A DNA stretch of 64,000 bases from assembly GCF_004363695.1 (NCBI RefSeq), contig NZ_SNZC01000004.1:167746-231745 (forward strand), given 5' to 3'. The DNA comes from Flavobacterium cheniae. GTDB taxonomy: Bacteria > Bacteroidota > Bacteroidia > Flavobacteriales > Flavobacteriaceae. This document shows, one piece after another, positions 51,382 to 60,725 of this stretch; position 1 is the stretch's first letter; every line of letters begins with the position of its first letter. The notes under the pieces were generated by a model that saw only the letters and a program-made list of their open reading frames with translations, made no database searches and was not told the DNA's origin. Made by a program: the position numbers and the translations under genes.

Positions 51382-52674
51382 TTAAAATAATTCAGGAATT
51401 AACCACATTTTTTGAAATTTTCCGTCACCATCATATAGTTCCGCTTGACGTTTGATGTTGAATTTTCTATCTCTTGGATCGTTTCCAACACCAGCGTTGT
51501 ACATCCAATTTCCGTAATTGCTGTGCACATCGTAATCGATTAGCATACTTTCGAAATATGCTGCGCCAATACGCCAATCTTGTTCCCATTCCTTTGCCCA
51601 ATAACTCGCCACATTCTGACGACCGCGATTGCTCATCCAGCCTGTTTTTTGTAGTTCAATCATGTTGGCATTTACGAAATGTTCAGGCGTGGTGCCGTTT
51701 GTCCATTGGTTGAAAGCTTTTGTATTTTGGTTCCAATGGTATTCTTTTTGTAAAATGCCGTTCAATTGGAATATTTTATTGCTGTGTTTTAGCGAAATGT
51801 ATTTGAAATAATCGCGCCAAATCAACTCGAAGATTAACCAATAGGTGTCTTCGTTTTTGACTACTTTTTTCTCAAATTGTTGCACTTCCCAATAAATCAT
51901 TCGTGCCGAAATACTACCATTTGCCAACCAAGCCGAAAGTTTTGAACTATAATTCTTTCCTATTAAACCATTACGAGTTTTCTTGTAAACGGCTAGTTTT
52001 TTGGTATCCCAAAAATAGTCTTTGATTCTTTTTTTAGCTTGATTTTCGCCACCTTTAAATGGAAAGGCGGTTTTGTTCGGTTGCTTAAAACCTTCAAATC
52101 CTAAATCTTCTAGCGTTGGAATACTTGTTTTTTCTTCAATTAGATTAGAAGTTGGTTTTGCTGAAATGGAAACGGTTGGTCTCACTCGAATTTTCTTTTC
52201 CAATTGCTTTCTAAACTCTGTAAAAACTTCTGGAATTTTCTCCCAATCTTCATACGGAACATCATCAGGATGAAATAAAAATTGGTCGTAATACGTTTTC
52301 CAATTCACCGCAGGAATTAAATTGCGAACTTCATTTTCTACATCTACTTCTTCCTGCGTCCATTCGTTTTGAATATAAATCGTGTCAATTTGATATTTAG
52401 CAGCTATTTCTGGAATCAATTGTTCAGAATAACCGTAATAAACTAATAATGTGATATTTTTCTCAGCTAAATTTTCTTGTAGTTCGGTTAAGGTTTCCAG
52501 AAGAAATTGAGTTCTAAATTTTTCTGTTTTCTTGAAACCATATTGAGTTGTTTCGAAATGTCTCGGATCCAAGCAATAAATACCAATTATTTTTTCATTT
52601 TCTCTACAAGCATTGTACAACGAATGATTGTCAATCGTGCGTAAATCGTTTCTAAACCATACTAATCCGTTCAT
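51382..52674 (-). CDS. DASH family cryptochrome
   Basis: 430 residues. It has the photolyase alpha/beta domain start MNGLVWFRNDLRTIDNHSLYNAC and FAD-domain motifs FELIWRDYFKYISLKH, MSNRGRQNVASYWAKEW, DWRIGAAYFESMLIDYDVHSNYGNW and NPRDRKFN-like GNDPRDRKFN, all typical of cryptochrome DASH. Family members repair single-stranded CPDs and may signal. It is the third gene of the tight minus-strand operon flavin reductase-like / DUF2256 / DASH / FeS photolyase-like. Confidence 0.93.
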   Translation of the reverse strand: MNGLVWFRNDLRTIDNHSLYNACRENEKIIGIYCLDPRHFETTQYGFKKTEKFRTQFLLETLTELQENLAEKNITLLVYYGYSEQLIPEIAAKYQIDTIYIQNEWTQEEVDVENEVRNLIPAVNWKTYYDQFLFHPDDVPYEDWEKIPEVFTEFRKQLEKKIRVRPTVSISAKPTSNLIEEKTSIPTLEDLGFEGFKQPNKTAFPFKGGENQAKKRIKDYFWDTKKLAVYKKTRNGLIGKNYSSKLSAWLANGSISARMIYWEVQQFEKKVVKNEDTYWLIFELIWRDYFKYISLKHSNKIFQLNGILQKEYHWNQNTKAFNQWTNGTTPEHFVNANMIELQKTGWMSNRGRQNVASYWAKEWEQDWRIGAAYFESMLIDYDVHSNYGNWMYNAGVGNDPRDRKFNIKRQAELYDGDGKFQKMWLIPELF

Positions 52675-52675
52675 G

Positions 52676-52816
52676 CTATTTGTTTTTATTCATTCTGCAT
52701 TTATCACTACAATACATTACTTCTTCCCAGTTTTTCTCCCATTTTTTTCGCCAAGAAAAAGGACGTTGACAGGTTTTACAGATTTTTTCGGGAAGATTTA
52801 CTTTTTTATGCGCCAT
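52676..52816 (-). CDS. DUF2256 domain protein, small zinc-ribbon-like
   Basis: 46 residues, too short for most gene callers. The family pattern is complete: [19 protein letters not shown] (first Cys-x2-Cys), then [12 protein letters not shown] (second Cys pair). Its ATG overlaps the flavin-reductase stop by one base and its stop is one base before the DASH start, so it is embedded in the photolyase operon. DUF2256 is known to me as a partner or fusion of photolyase/cryptochrome genes, with unproven function. Confidence 0.9.
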   Translation of the reverse strand: MAHKKVNLPEKICKTCQRPFSWRKKWEKNWEEVMYCSDKCRMNKNK

Positions 52817-53451
52817 TATAACATGGAAGTTGATGGTTTATCTGGTCGCGCATAATGAAATCTGTCTGCTAATTTTGGTACAGCATAACCATCTAAACCG
52901 TTTATGGCGATTACATTTCCTCTGTCCAATTGCATCCAATTATCATCATGAAATAGTTTTTCATCAGCATAAATAGTCTCAACCGAAGCGATGATATGAA
53001 TACAATCGTTTTCTTCAATTTTGTATTCGTTCACATATTTACAAAGTAATTGTACCGGACTTAATTTTACGAAAGGTACTTTGTGATTGTCAATGAATTC
53101 AGGTTCTAAATTTGTTTTATCAAATTCTGAAATGTGTTCTTCATAACTTGAAGACGTATGATGTGCATCAGCAATCATTTCTTCTGTAATGTGATTTACA
53201 GTAAAGAATCCGGATTCTTTTATGTTTTTATAAGTGTCTCTTGGAACCGTTGTAGGTCTCAAAATAAATCCCAATAAAGGTGGTTCACTTCCTAAATGCG
53301 TAACACTGCTAAAAATAGCAACATTTAAAGTGCCATTTTCTGAGCAAGTTCCTATTAAGTTGGCCGATTTGTAACCAGTAACACAATTTACTAAGTTCAA
53401 TCTTGGCACTTTAGACATATAAAACAATTCGTCTTTCGTAATCTTTCGCAT
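52816..53451 (-). CDS. Flavin reductase-like (FMN-binding split-barrel) protein
   Basis: 211 residues from the ATG at 53451; an upstream start at 53490 adds 13 unrelated residues. FMN-binding split-barrel motifs: [48 protein letters not shown] and [18 protein letters not shown]. It is the first gene of the four-gene light-associated operon. It could reduce or supply flavin to the cryptochromes, but this is inference from position. TATCTTTG at 53467-53474 on the minus strand is a candidate -7. Confidence 0.85.
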   Translation of the reverse strand: MRKITKDELFYMSKVPRLNLVNCVTGYKSANLIGTCSENGTLNVAIFSSVTHLGSEPPLLGFILRPTTVPRDTYKNIKESGFFTVNHITEEMIADAHHTSSSYEEHISEFDKTNLEPEFIDNHKVPFVKLSPVQLLCKYVNEYKIEENDCIHIIASVETIYADEKLFHDDNWMQLDRGNVIAINGLDGYAVPKLADRFHYARPDKPSTSML

Positions 53452-53601
53452 AGCAATTTTTTTATTCAAAGATACATTTTGTTTAACCAATAATAAAAAT
53501 AATTAAACAAAAATAAATTTCAAAATGAAAAATCTCATAAAAGTCGGGTATTAAAATTTATTATTCCGTATTTTTGTAGTCCAAATTTTTACAAAAACTT
53601 C

Positions 53602-54942
53602 ATGCAAACGCCACAAAAAATTGCTGTTGTAGGTTCTGGATTAGTAGGAACTTTACTGGCAATCTATTTAAAAAGAGCCGGACATATAGTACATGTTTAC
53701 GACAGAAGTCCCGATATTAGAACGGTTGAGTTTTCGGGTCGTTCCATTAATTTGGTGATGTCAAATCGCGGTTGGAAAGCATTAGAAGATGTGGGTTTAG
53801 ATGAAGAAATTCGAAAAATCGGAATTCCAGTTGATAAAAGAGCCATCCATTTACAAGATGGAAATCTAAATTATCAATATTACGGAAAAGAAGGTGAAGC
53901 TATTTTTTCTCTATCAAGAGGCGTTTTGAATAGAAAAATGGTGGATTTAGCTGAAGCTGAAGGAGTAGAATTTTTCTTTGAACGTAAAATTTGGGATGTA
54001 ACGTTAGCCACCGCAACTTTATGGGAAGGCGAAACGGAACAAGGTGATTGGACCGAGTTAAAATACGATAAAGTTTTTGGAGCCGATGGCGCTTTCTCGA
54101 GAATTAGACACAGAATGCAACGTCAATCGATGTTTGATTATTCGCAAGAGTTCATGAAAATTGGTTATAAAGAATTGCACATTCCAGCTAATGCAGATGG
54201 TTCTCCAAAAATTGATATTCATTCTTTACATATTTGGCCGAGAGGAAATTTCATGTTAATGGGATTGGCTAATTTAGACAACTCGTTTACTTGTACTTTG
54301 TTCATGCCAATTGAAGGCGAAAATTCGTTTGAATCGTTAACCAACGAAGAAAAATTAGTTTCGTTTTTCGCGACTTATTTTCCAGATACAAAAGATGTTA
54401 TTCCTGATTTAGTGCGCGATTTTTTTAGAAATCCGAATAGTTATTTGGCGATTATGAAATGTTTCCCTTGGACATTTAATGATAAAATTGCTTTAATTGG
54501 TGATTCAGCGCATGCGATTGTACCTTTCTACGGTCACGGAATGAATGCAGGTTTTGAAGATATCACCATTCTGAATGAATTAATGCAACAATATGGCGAT
54601 GATTGGGATAGAATTTTCAAAGAATATGAAATTTCAAGAAAGCCAAACGCAGATGCTATTGCAGAACTTTCCAGAAGAAATTTCGAAGAAATGAGTGCCA
54701 AAACTGCGGATGCCAATTTCTTATTACAAAAGAAAATCGAAAAATGGTTTTCCGACAAACATCCAGAAAAATGGATGCCATTATACAGTAGAGTAACTTT
54801 TAGTTTACAACCTTATTCAGAAGCCATGGCGATTGGTGATTTTCAAAATGAAATCATGCAAGAAGTTTTGAAAATGGATAATATTCAAGAAAATTGGAAT
54901 TCAGAGGAAGTTGAAAATAAGATTTTAGAATTATTAAAATAA
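53602..54942 (+). CDS. kmo: Kynurenine 3-monooxygenase
   Basis: 446-residue FAD monooxygenase hydroxylating kynurenine with NADPH and O2. The FAD fold is AVVGSGLVGTLLAIYLKRAGH at the N-terminus. GRSINLVMSNRGWKAL, FGADGAFSRIRHRMQ and ALIGDSAHAIVPFYGHGMNAGFEDI are all typical. TATTTTTG at 53569-53576 is a likely -7 element. The product is the preferred substrate of bacterial KynU enzymes acting in NAD synthesis. The gene ends in a palindromic terminator. Confidence 0.94.
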   Translation: MQTPQKIAVVGSGLVGTLLAIYLKRAGHIVHVYDRSPDIRTVEFSGRSINLVMSNRGWKALEDVGLDEEIRKIGIPVDKRAIHLQDGNLNYQYYGKEGEAIFSLSRGVLNRKMVDLAEAEGVEFFFERKIWDVTLATATLWEGETEQGDWTELKYDKVFGADGAFSRIRHRMQRQSMFDYSQEFMKIGYKELHIPANADGSPKIDIHSLHIWPRGNFMLMGLANLDNSFTCTLFMPIEGENSFESLTNEEKLVSFFATYFPDTKDVIPDLVRDFFRNPNSYLAIMKCFPWTFNDKIALIGDSAHAIVPFYGHGMNAGFEDITILNELMQQYGDDWDRIFKEYEISRKPNADAIAELSRRNFEEMSAKTADANFLLQKKIEKWFSDKHPEKWMPLYSRVTFSLQPYSEAMAIGDFQNEIMQEVLKMDNIQENWNSEEVENKILELLK

Positions 54943-54966
54943 AAAAAGAGGCAATTGCCTCTTTTT

Positions 54967-54968
<2 letters not shown>
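54941..54968. terminator. Bidirectional intrinsic terminator, perfect 28-nt palindrome
   Basis: 14-bp arms containing agaggcaa/ttgcctct with A7 and T7 flanks. It lies between kmo and the convergent cupin gene. Confidence 0.88.
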
Positions 54969-55983
<1,015 letters not shown>

Positions 55984-55984
<1 letters not shown>

Positions 55985-57501
55985 TAACGTTTAAACATCT
56001 TCATCAGCAAACCAAAAGCACCTCGAATAAAACTCGCACTTGTCACCACTTTGGTAATTGATTTCCCAATAACTTCTGTCGTACTTGGTTCTTCTTTTGC
56101 TTTTCGGGTTGGTTTTTCTGCTTCTTGTTCGGCTGCAACTTCTTGTGCTTCGGCAATTTTTTTGTTTAATAATTCGTAAGCACTTTCACGATCTAAAACC
56201 TCATTATATTTCTTCGCTAGTTTCGATTTTGCAATACTAACTTCAATTTCACTTTCAGTTAAAACATCCATTCGACTCATTGGCGCTCGCATCATAGTAG
56301 CCACTAATGGCGTTGGTGTTCCTTTTTCGCTTAATGCTGTTACAAAAGCTTCTCCAATTCCTAACGAAGTTAAAACTTCATCGGTTTCATAAAAATCAGT
56401 ATCTGGATAATTTTCAGCTGTCATTTTAATTGCTTTTCTGTCATTTGCCGTGAAAGCTCTCAACGCATGCTGAATTTTTAAACCTAATTGCGCCAAAACG
56501 CCTGTTGGAACATCCATCGGATTTTGCGTAATGAAATAAACTCCAATTCCTTTCGAACGAATCAATTTCACAATCGTTTCAATTTGATTTAATAAGGCTT
56601 TACTGGCTTCGTCAAAAATCAAATGCGCTTCATCAATGAAAATCACTAATTCTGGTCGACCAGCGTCACCTTGTTCAGGCATGGTGTTGTAAATTTCGGC
56701 TAACAAACTCAACATGAAAGTTGAGAATAATTTTGGTTTGTCTTGAATATCGGTTAAACGCATGATGTTGACATAACCATTTCCGTTTTCGTCAACTCGC
56801 ATTAAATCTTGGATGTCGAATGATTTTTCACCAAAGAATAATTCTGCACCTTGTTGTTCTAATTCGATGATTTTTCTCAAAATCGAACCTGTTGAACTGG
56901 TTGAAATTCTTCCGTATTCGGCTTCAAATTCGGCTTTTCCTTCTTCGGTTGCGTAATTAAGTACTTTTTTGAAATCTTTTAAATCCAATAATGGCAGACT
57001 ATTATCATCACAATATTTAAAAATGATAGAAACTACGCCAGATTGCGTATCATTTAAATCTAAAATTCGAGAGAATAAAACAGGTCCAAATTCAGAAACC
57101 GTAGCACGTAATCGAACCCCATTTTGTTCTGAAATTGTCATTAATTCCACCGGAAAAGCTTTAGTTTCATATGGAAGTGTGATTTTTCCATGACGTTCTG
57201 TAATAAACGATTTTTCTTCTCCAGGCATTGCAATTCCTGAGAAATCTCCTTTAATATCCATCATCAAAACAGGAATTCCATTTAGCGATAATTGTTCCGA
57301 TAGTACTTGAATGGTTTTAGTTTTTCCTGTTCCTGTTGCGCCAGCAATTAATCCATGGCGATTTAAGGTTTTTAAAGGAATTTTCACATGCGTGTTTGGA
57401 ACTGCTTCGCCATCTAAAATTCCTCCGCCTAATGTAATGAATTCTCCTTTACAAGTATATCCTTCCGTTATATGTTTGATAAAATCTTCTGTCTTGCTCA
57501 T
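55984..57501 (-). CDS. HerA-like helicase domain ATPase (DUF853)
   Basis: 505 residues. It begins with GEFITLGGGILDGEAVPNTHVKIPLKTLNRHGLIAGATGTGKTKT, containing Walker A, and later has LVIFIDEAHLIFDEASK (Walker B) and GIGVYFITQNPMDVP. This is the DUF853/YjgR group of HerA-FtsK-type ATPases. The C-terminal 60 residues are charged and end with a basic tail. Function in the cell is unproven; DNA translocation is expected from the fold. It leads an operon with DUF486, GIY-YIG and cupin genes. Confidence 0.9.
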
Positions 57502-57520
57502 TTTGATGTATTTTGAATTT

Positions 57521-57550
57521 CAAATGTAGTAAAATCGGACGAAATTTCAA
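57521..57550 (-). promoter_or_regulatory. Promoter of the HerA-like operon
   Basis: On the minus strand TTG, 19 nt, TACATTTG, ending 20 nt before the start codon. Confidence 0.72.
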
Positions 57551-57572
57551 GAACAACTTCAACTCGAAAATT

Positions 57573-57607
57573 AATTTCTAACTTCTTATTTCTAAATTCT
57601 AACTTCC
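57573..57607 (+). repeat. Degenerate heptamer repeat upstream of queE
   Basis: Five 7-nt units aatttct, aacttct, tatttct, aaattct, aacttcc. They run into TATCTTTG (57614-57621), the likely queE -7 element. Confidence 0.7.
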
Positions 57608-57641
57608 AAGTTGTATCTTTGCCCACTATTTTAGTTTTAAG

Positions 57642-58274
57642 ATGTTACAAAAAGAAACACAGTTAGCGGTTGAAAAAGGCGAAATGTTGCCTTTAATGGA
57701 GGAGTTTTACACGATACAAGGCGAAGGATATCATACAGGAACAGCTGCTTATTTTATACGAATTGGCGGTTGCGATGTAGGTTGTCATTGGTGTGATGTC
57801 AAAGAAAGTTGGAATGCTGAATTGCATCCACCAACCAATACCGATATTATTGTTGCCAATGCCAAAAAATACGCTGACACAGTTGTAGTAACTGGTGGAG
57901 AACCTTTGACTTGGGATATGACGTTATTGACTTCTAAACTAAAAGCTCAAAATTTAAAAGTACATATTGAAACTTCAGGAGCATATGAAGTTTCGGGAAC
58001 TTGGGATTGGTTTTGTTTATCACCAAAGAAAAATAAATTACCCGTTCAAAGTGCTTACGATATTGCTAACGAGTTAAAAGTAATTATTTACAACAAGCAC
58101 GATTTTATTTTTGCCGAAGAACAAGCAGCAAAGGTAAATCCAAACGCGATTTTGTTTTTACAACCGGAATGGAGCAAAAAAGAAGAAATGACACCTTTAA
58201 TAGTTGATTATGTAATGAACAATCCGAAATGGAGAGTTTCGTTACAAACCCATAAATATTTGAATATTCCTTAA
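57642..58274 (+). CDS. queE: 7-carboxy-7-deazaguanine synthase
   Basis: 210-residue radical SAM enzyme of the preQ0/queuosine pathway. The cluster motif Cys44-x3-Cys48-x2-Cys51 lies in IGGCDVGCHWCDVK, preceded by FYTIQGEGYHTGTAAYFIR. VVTGGEPLTWD, HIETSGAYE and LSPKKNKLP are family motifs. It is followed after 5 nt by a small TonB-C protein gene, probably co-transcribed. Confidence 0.96.
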   Translation: MLQKETQLAVEKGEMLPLMEEFYTIQGEGYHTGTAAYFIRIGGCDVGCHWCDVKESWNAELHPPTNTDIIVANAKKYADTVVVTGGEPLTWDMTLLTSKLKAQNLKVHIETSGAYEVSGTWDWFCLSPKKNKLPVQSAYDIANELKVIIYNKHDFIFAEEQAAKVNPNAILFLQPEWSKKEEMTPLIVDYVMNNPKWRVSLQTHKYLNIP

Positions 58275-58279
58275 ATTAT

Positions 58280-58657
58280 ATGAAGAAGTTTTTAGTATTA
58301 GCTGTATTTGTTTTGTTTTCTAATCTAAGTTTTTCACAATTAGGTGGAGAAGATGAAGTGTATTTAGGAGGTGATTTTATTGAAGCCAAATTTCAAAATG
58401 GTGGAATTGATAAATTTTATGATTATATCATTCAAAATTTTGACACAAGTACAATTGAAAAGAAAGGTCAAATTGTTTTTGAGTTTACTGTTAACGAAAA
58501 AGGAGAAGTTAAAAACATCAAAATTATTAGAGAATTAGGAGATAATTCATCGATGGAGTTAATACGTGTTTTAAGAAAAGCACCAAAATGGGAGCCTGCT
58601 TCAAGAGCAGGAAAAGCTGTTAGCTTTAATCTTAAAATGCCTTTGACATTTAAATAA
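58280..58657 (+). CDS. Small exported protein with TonB C-terminal-like domain
   Basis: 125 residues with signal peptide MKKFLVLAVFVLFSNLSFSQ. The mature part matches a TonB C-terminal fold: IVFEFTVNEKGEVKNIKIIRELG, then LRKAPKWEPASRAGKAVSFNLKMPLTF. It lacks the membrane anchor and Pro-rich linker of true TonB, so it is a secreted TonB-C-like protein of unknown role. A strong terminator follows. Confidence 0.82.
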   Translation: MKKFLVLAVFVLFSNLSFSQLGGEDEVYLGGDFIEAKFQNGGIDKFYDYIIQNFDTSTIEKKGQIVFEFTVNEKGEVKNIKIIRELGDNSSMELIRVLRKAPKWEPASRAGKAVSFNLKMPLTFK

Positions 58658-58660
58658 ACA

Positions 58661-58692
58661 AAAAATCCCAAATCATTAGTTTTGGGATTTTT
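58661..58692. terminator. Bidirectional intrinsic terminator
   Basis: 12-bp perfect arms aaaaatcccaaa / tttgggattttt, 8-nt loop. It lies between convergent genes. Confidence 0.88.
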
Positions 58693-58696
58693 TGTT

Positions 58697-59401
58697 TTAT
58701 AAAGTTAGCTTCGCTAAATAATCAAAATGTTTCCCTTCTAAAATCAATTCACATTCTAAACCATTTGCAATTGCGGCATTTTGTAGTGTATTATAATCCA
58801 AATATAACCAATCGAAGGTATCTTCCGTTTCTCCTTTATACTGAATAGTGAACGTTAATTCACCATAATAACCATTAGCAGGAACTTCGTAAGCGCCATC
58901 TTCGTCTTGGTCGTACATGTAAATTAAGTCCGAACTATCAATTAAAATTTGTCCGCCTTCATTTAAAAGCGATTTCAATTTTTGCAAAAACTTTGGAATC
59001 TGATTCATTTTTCCGAAAATTCCGGTTCCATTCATTAAAAGTAAAATGGTGTCGAATTTTTCAGAAGTATCTAAATCCAAAACATCCGAAACTTTACAGT
59101 TTTTCAAACCTCTTAATTCACAAGCTTTAATGGCATTTTCAGAAATATCAATTGCAGTAACATCAAAACCTTTTTCTTGTAAATACAAAGCATGACTTCC
59201 TGCACCGCAACCAATATCTAACACTTTTCCTTTTGCTAATTGTAATGCTTTTTGTTCCAGTTTTGGCATCTCTTTAAAATCACGAAACAAATAGGCAACG
59301 CTCATTTCATCTGCTTCCGAAATAGAAGTTTCGGTGATTATATCTTCGGGAGAATTATTGGTTTGATAGTCTAAAATGGCTTTTCCGAAAAGGTCTTTCA
59401 T
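58697..59401 (-). CDS. Class I SAM-dependent methyltransferase
   Basis: 234 residues. It has the glycine-rich motif VLDIGCGAGSHALYLQEKGFDVTAIDISENAI at about residues 60-92 and the motif-II-like FDTILLLMNGTGIFG. The C-terminal part holds a beta-rich insertion (YYGELTFTIQYKGETEDTFDWLY). The substrate cannot be read from the sequence. It stands alone, divergent from the cysteine-cluster gene across a repeat-filled gap. Confidence 0.85.
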   Translation of the reverse strand: MKDLFGKAILDYQTNNSPEDIITETSISEADEMSVAYLFRDFKEMPKLEQKALQLAKGKVLDIGCGAGSHALYLQEKGFDVTAIDISENAIKACELRGLKNCKVSDVLDLDTSEKFDTILLLMNGTGIFGKMNQIPKFLQKLKSLLNEGGQILIDSSDLIYMYDQDEDGAYEVPANGYYGELTFTIQYKGETEDTFDWLYLDYNTLQNAAIANGLECELILEGKHFDYLAKLTL

Positions 59402-59408
59402 TTTTTTT

Positions 59409-59553
59409 GTTTAAAGTTTCAGGTTTTTTTAGTTTCAGGTTATTTTGTTTAAAGTTTCAAGTTTTTTTAGTTTCAAGTTCTTAACTTTGCCTTCAATCAG
59501 TTTTCGTATATAAAAAACATAAAGTGACTTAACTTGAAACCTGAAACTTGAAA
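59409..59553. repeat. Tandem and inverted short repeats between divergent genes
   Basis: A 38-nt unit starting gtttaaagtttcaggttt at 59409 is repeated imperfectly from 59447. Three heptamers cttgaaa, cctgaaa, cttgaaa at 59533-59553 are its inverted form. TAACTTTG at 59482-59489 is a possible -7 element for the rightward gene, 75 nt before its start. Confidence 0.75.
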
Positions 59554-59564
59554 CAAATTAATTC

Positions 59565-60062
59565 ATGCTAAAGCCAAATTTAAACGAACTCGGAAAACTT
59601 GCCAAAGATACGCATATCGAAACCAAAAAGTATTTTGACAAGCTAAAAAAGAAAACTCCCAAGAATTTGGATTATGTAATGCAAGATTTACACGATGCTG
59701 AATTCAAAAAAACGGATTGTTTGGAGTGTGCCAATTGTTGCAAAACAACTGGACCGTTATTTACTTCGGCCGATATTGAACGAATTTCCAAAAGTTTGCG
59801 TCAAAAACCACAACAGTTTATCGACCAATATCTTCGCATTGATGAAGACCAAGATTATGTGTTGAAAAGTGTTCCGTGTACGTTTTTAGATAGTGACAAC
59901 AAATGCTTCATCTACGATGTCCGCCCTAAAGCCTGCCGAGAATTCCCTCACACCGACAGAAAAAAATTCAATCAAATCACCGATTTAACGTTACTAAACG
60001 TAGCGATTTGTCCAGCAGCGTTTAATATTGTGGAGAAAATGAAGGAGAAGTTGCCTCTTTAG
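59565..60062 (+). CDS. YkgJ family cysteine-cluster protein
   Basis: 165 residues. The Cys pattern CLECANCCKTTGPLFT, then VPCTFLDSDNKCFIYDVRPKACREFPH and a final Cys in AICPAAF, is diagnostic of the YkgJ / zinc- or iron-chelating family (PF03692). Biochemical role unknown. Length is usual. Confidence 0.9.
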   Translation: MLKPNLNELGKLAKDTHIETKKYFDKLKKKTPKNLDYVMQDLHDAEFKKTDCLECANCCKTTGPLFTSADIERISKSLRQKPQQFIDQYLRIDEDQDYVLKSVPCTFLDSDNKCFIYDVRPKACREFPHTDRKKFNQITDLTLLNVAICPAAFNIVEKMKEKLPL

Positions 60063-60095
60063 AAAGTGTTCAGTGTTCAGTTGAAAGTGTTCAGT
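60061..60095 (+). repeat. Heptamer repeat after the YkgJ-family gene
   Basis: Five 7-nt units: agaaagt, gttcagt, gttcagt, tgaaagt, gttcagt. It begins in the stop codon. A separate cattccgttaggaatct palindrome-like motif follows at about 60113. Confidence 0.75.
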
Positions 60096-60135
60096 TTTTT
60101 CGCAATCTTGTCATTCCGTTAGGAATCTCACAAGT

Positions 60136-60708
60136 TTAGTTCAAACTTGTAGCGATAACTTCCGCATCTAAGTTGTTTTCATTATTTGTAATTTTTGAAA
60201 TAATAGAAAAATCATTCAAAAGATAATTTGTCTTTTTAATTCCAATATTTTCTGGATTTAAATGTTCTAAGTATTCATCTTTATTTTCGATTCTTAGTTT
60301 GTTGAATTTTAGATTTTTATTTCCTGAGAATCCTCTCAATTCATATGAATAATTTTCTTTGTCGGAAATAATTAATATGTTGTAATAAAACTTATTTTTG
60401 GTAAATGGTATGTTGGTTTGAATAGTGTCTTTTTGATTAAACTCACAATTATAATTTTCGTAAATAACAAAATTTGAAAATTCTTCTTTAGATTTTAATT
60501 TGTCAATTTCTTTAGAGATATCTTTTCTGAATTCTAGAAGAAAATCAATGTTTTTCTTTAATTCTTCTTTATTGCGGATTAAAGAATCTGTCTTATCTAA
60601 TTTGGAAATTATTTGATTATTCCAATTATCAATTGAGATAGTTCCGTTTTCTCTTGAACAACCTATAAATGTTAATAGAAGTAAAAGTAATAGTCTTTTC
60701 TCTTTCAT
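60136..60708 (-). CDS. Lipoprotein of unknown function
   Basis: 190 residues. Signal peptide with lipobox LLLTFIGCS, so the mature protein begins with a lipidated Cys near residue 17. A helical, probably coiled-coil segment follows (KTDSLIRNKEELKKNIDFLLEFRKDISKEIDKL), then a beta-rich half. No family recognised. It is 17 nt downstream of the NamZ-like gene on the same strand and probably co-transcribed. Confidence 0.68.
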   Translation of the reverse strand: MKEKRLLLLLLLTFIGCSRENGTISIDNWNNQIISKLDKTDSLIRNKEELKKNIDFLLEFRKDISKEIDKLKSKEEFSNFVIYENYNCEFNQKDTIQTNIPFTKNKFYYNILIISDKENYSYELRGFSGNKNLKFNKLRIENKDEYLEHLNPENIGIKKTNYLLNDFSIISKITNNENNLDAEVIATSLN

Positions 60709-60725
60709 CTTTTCTCTATTTTCTT

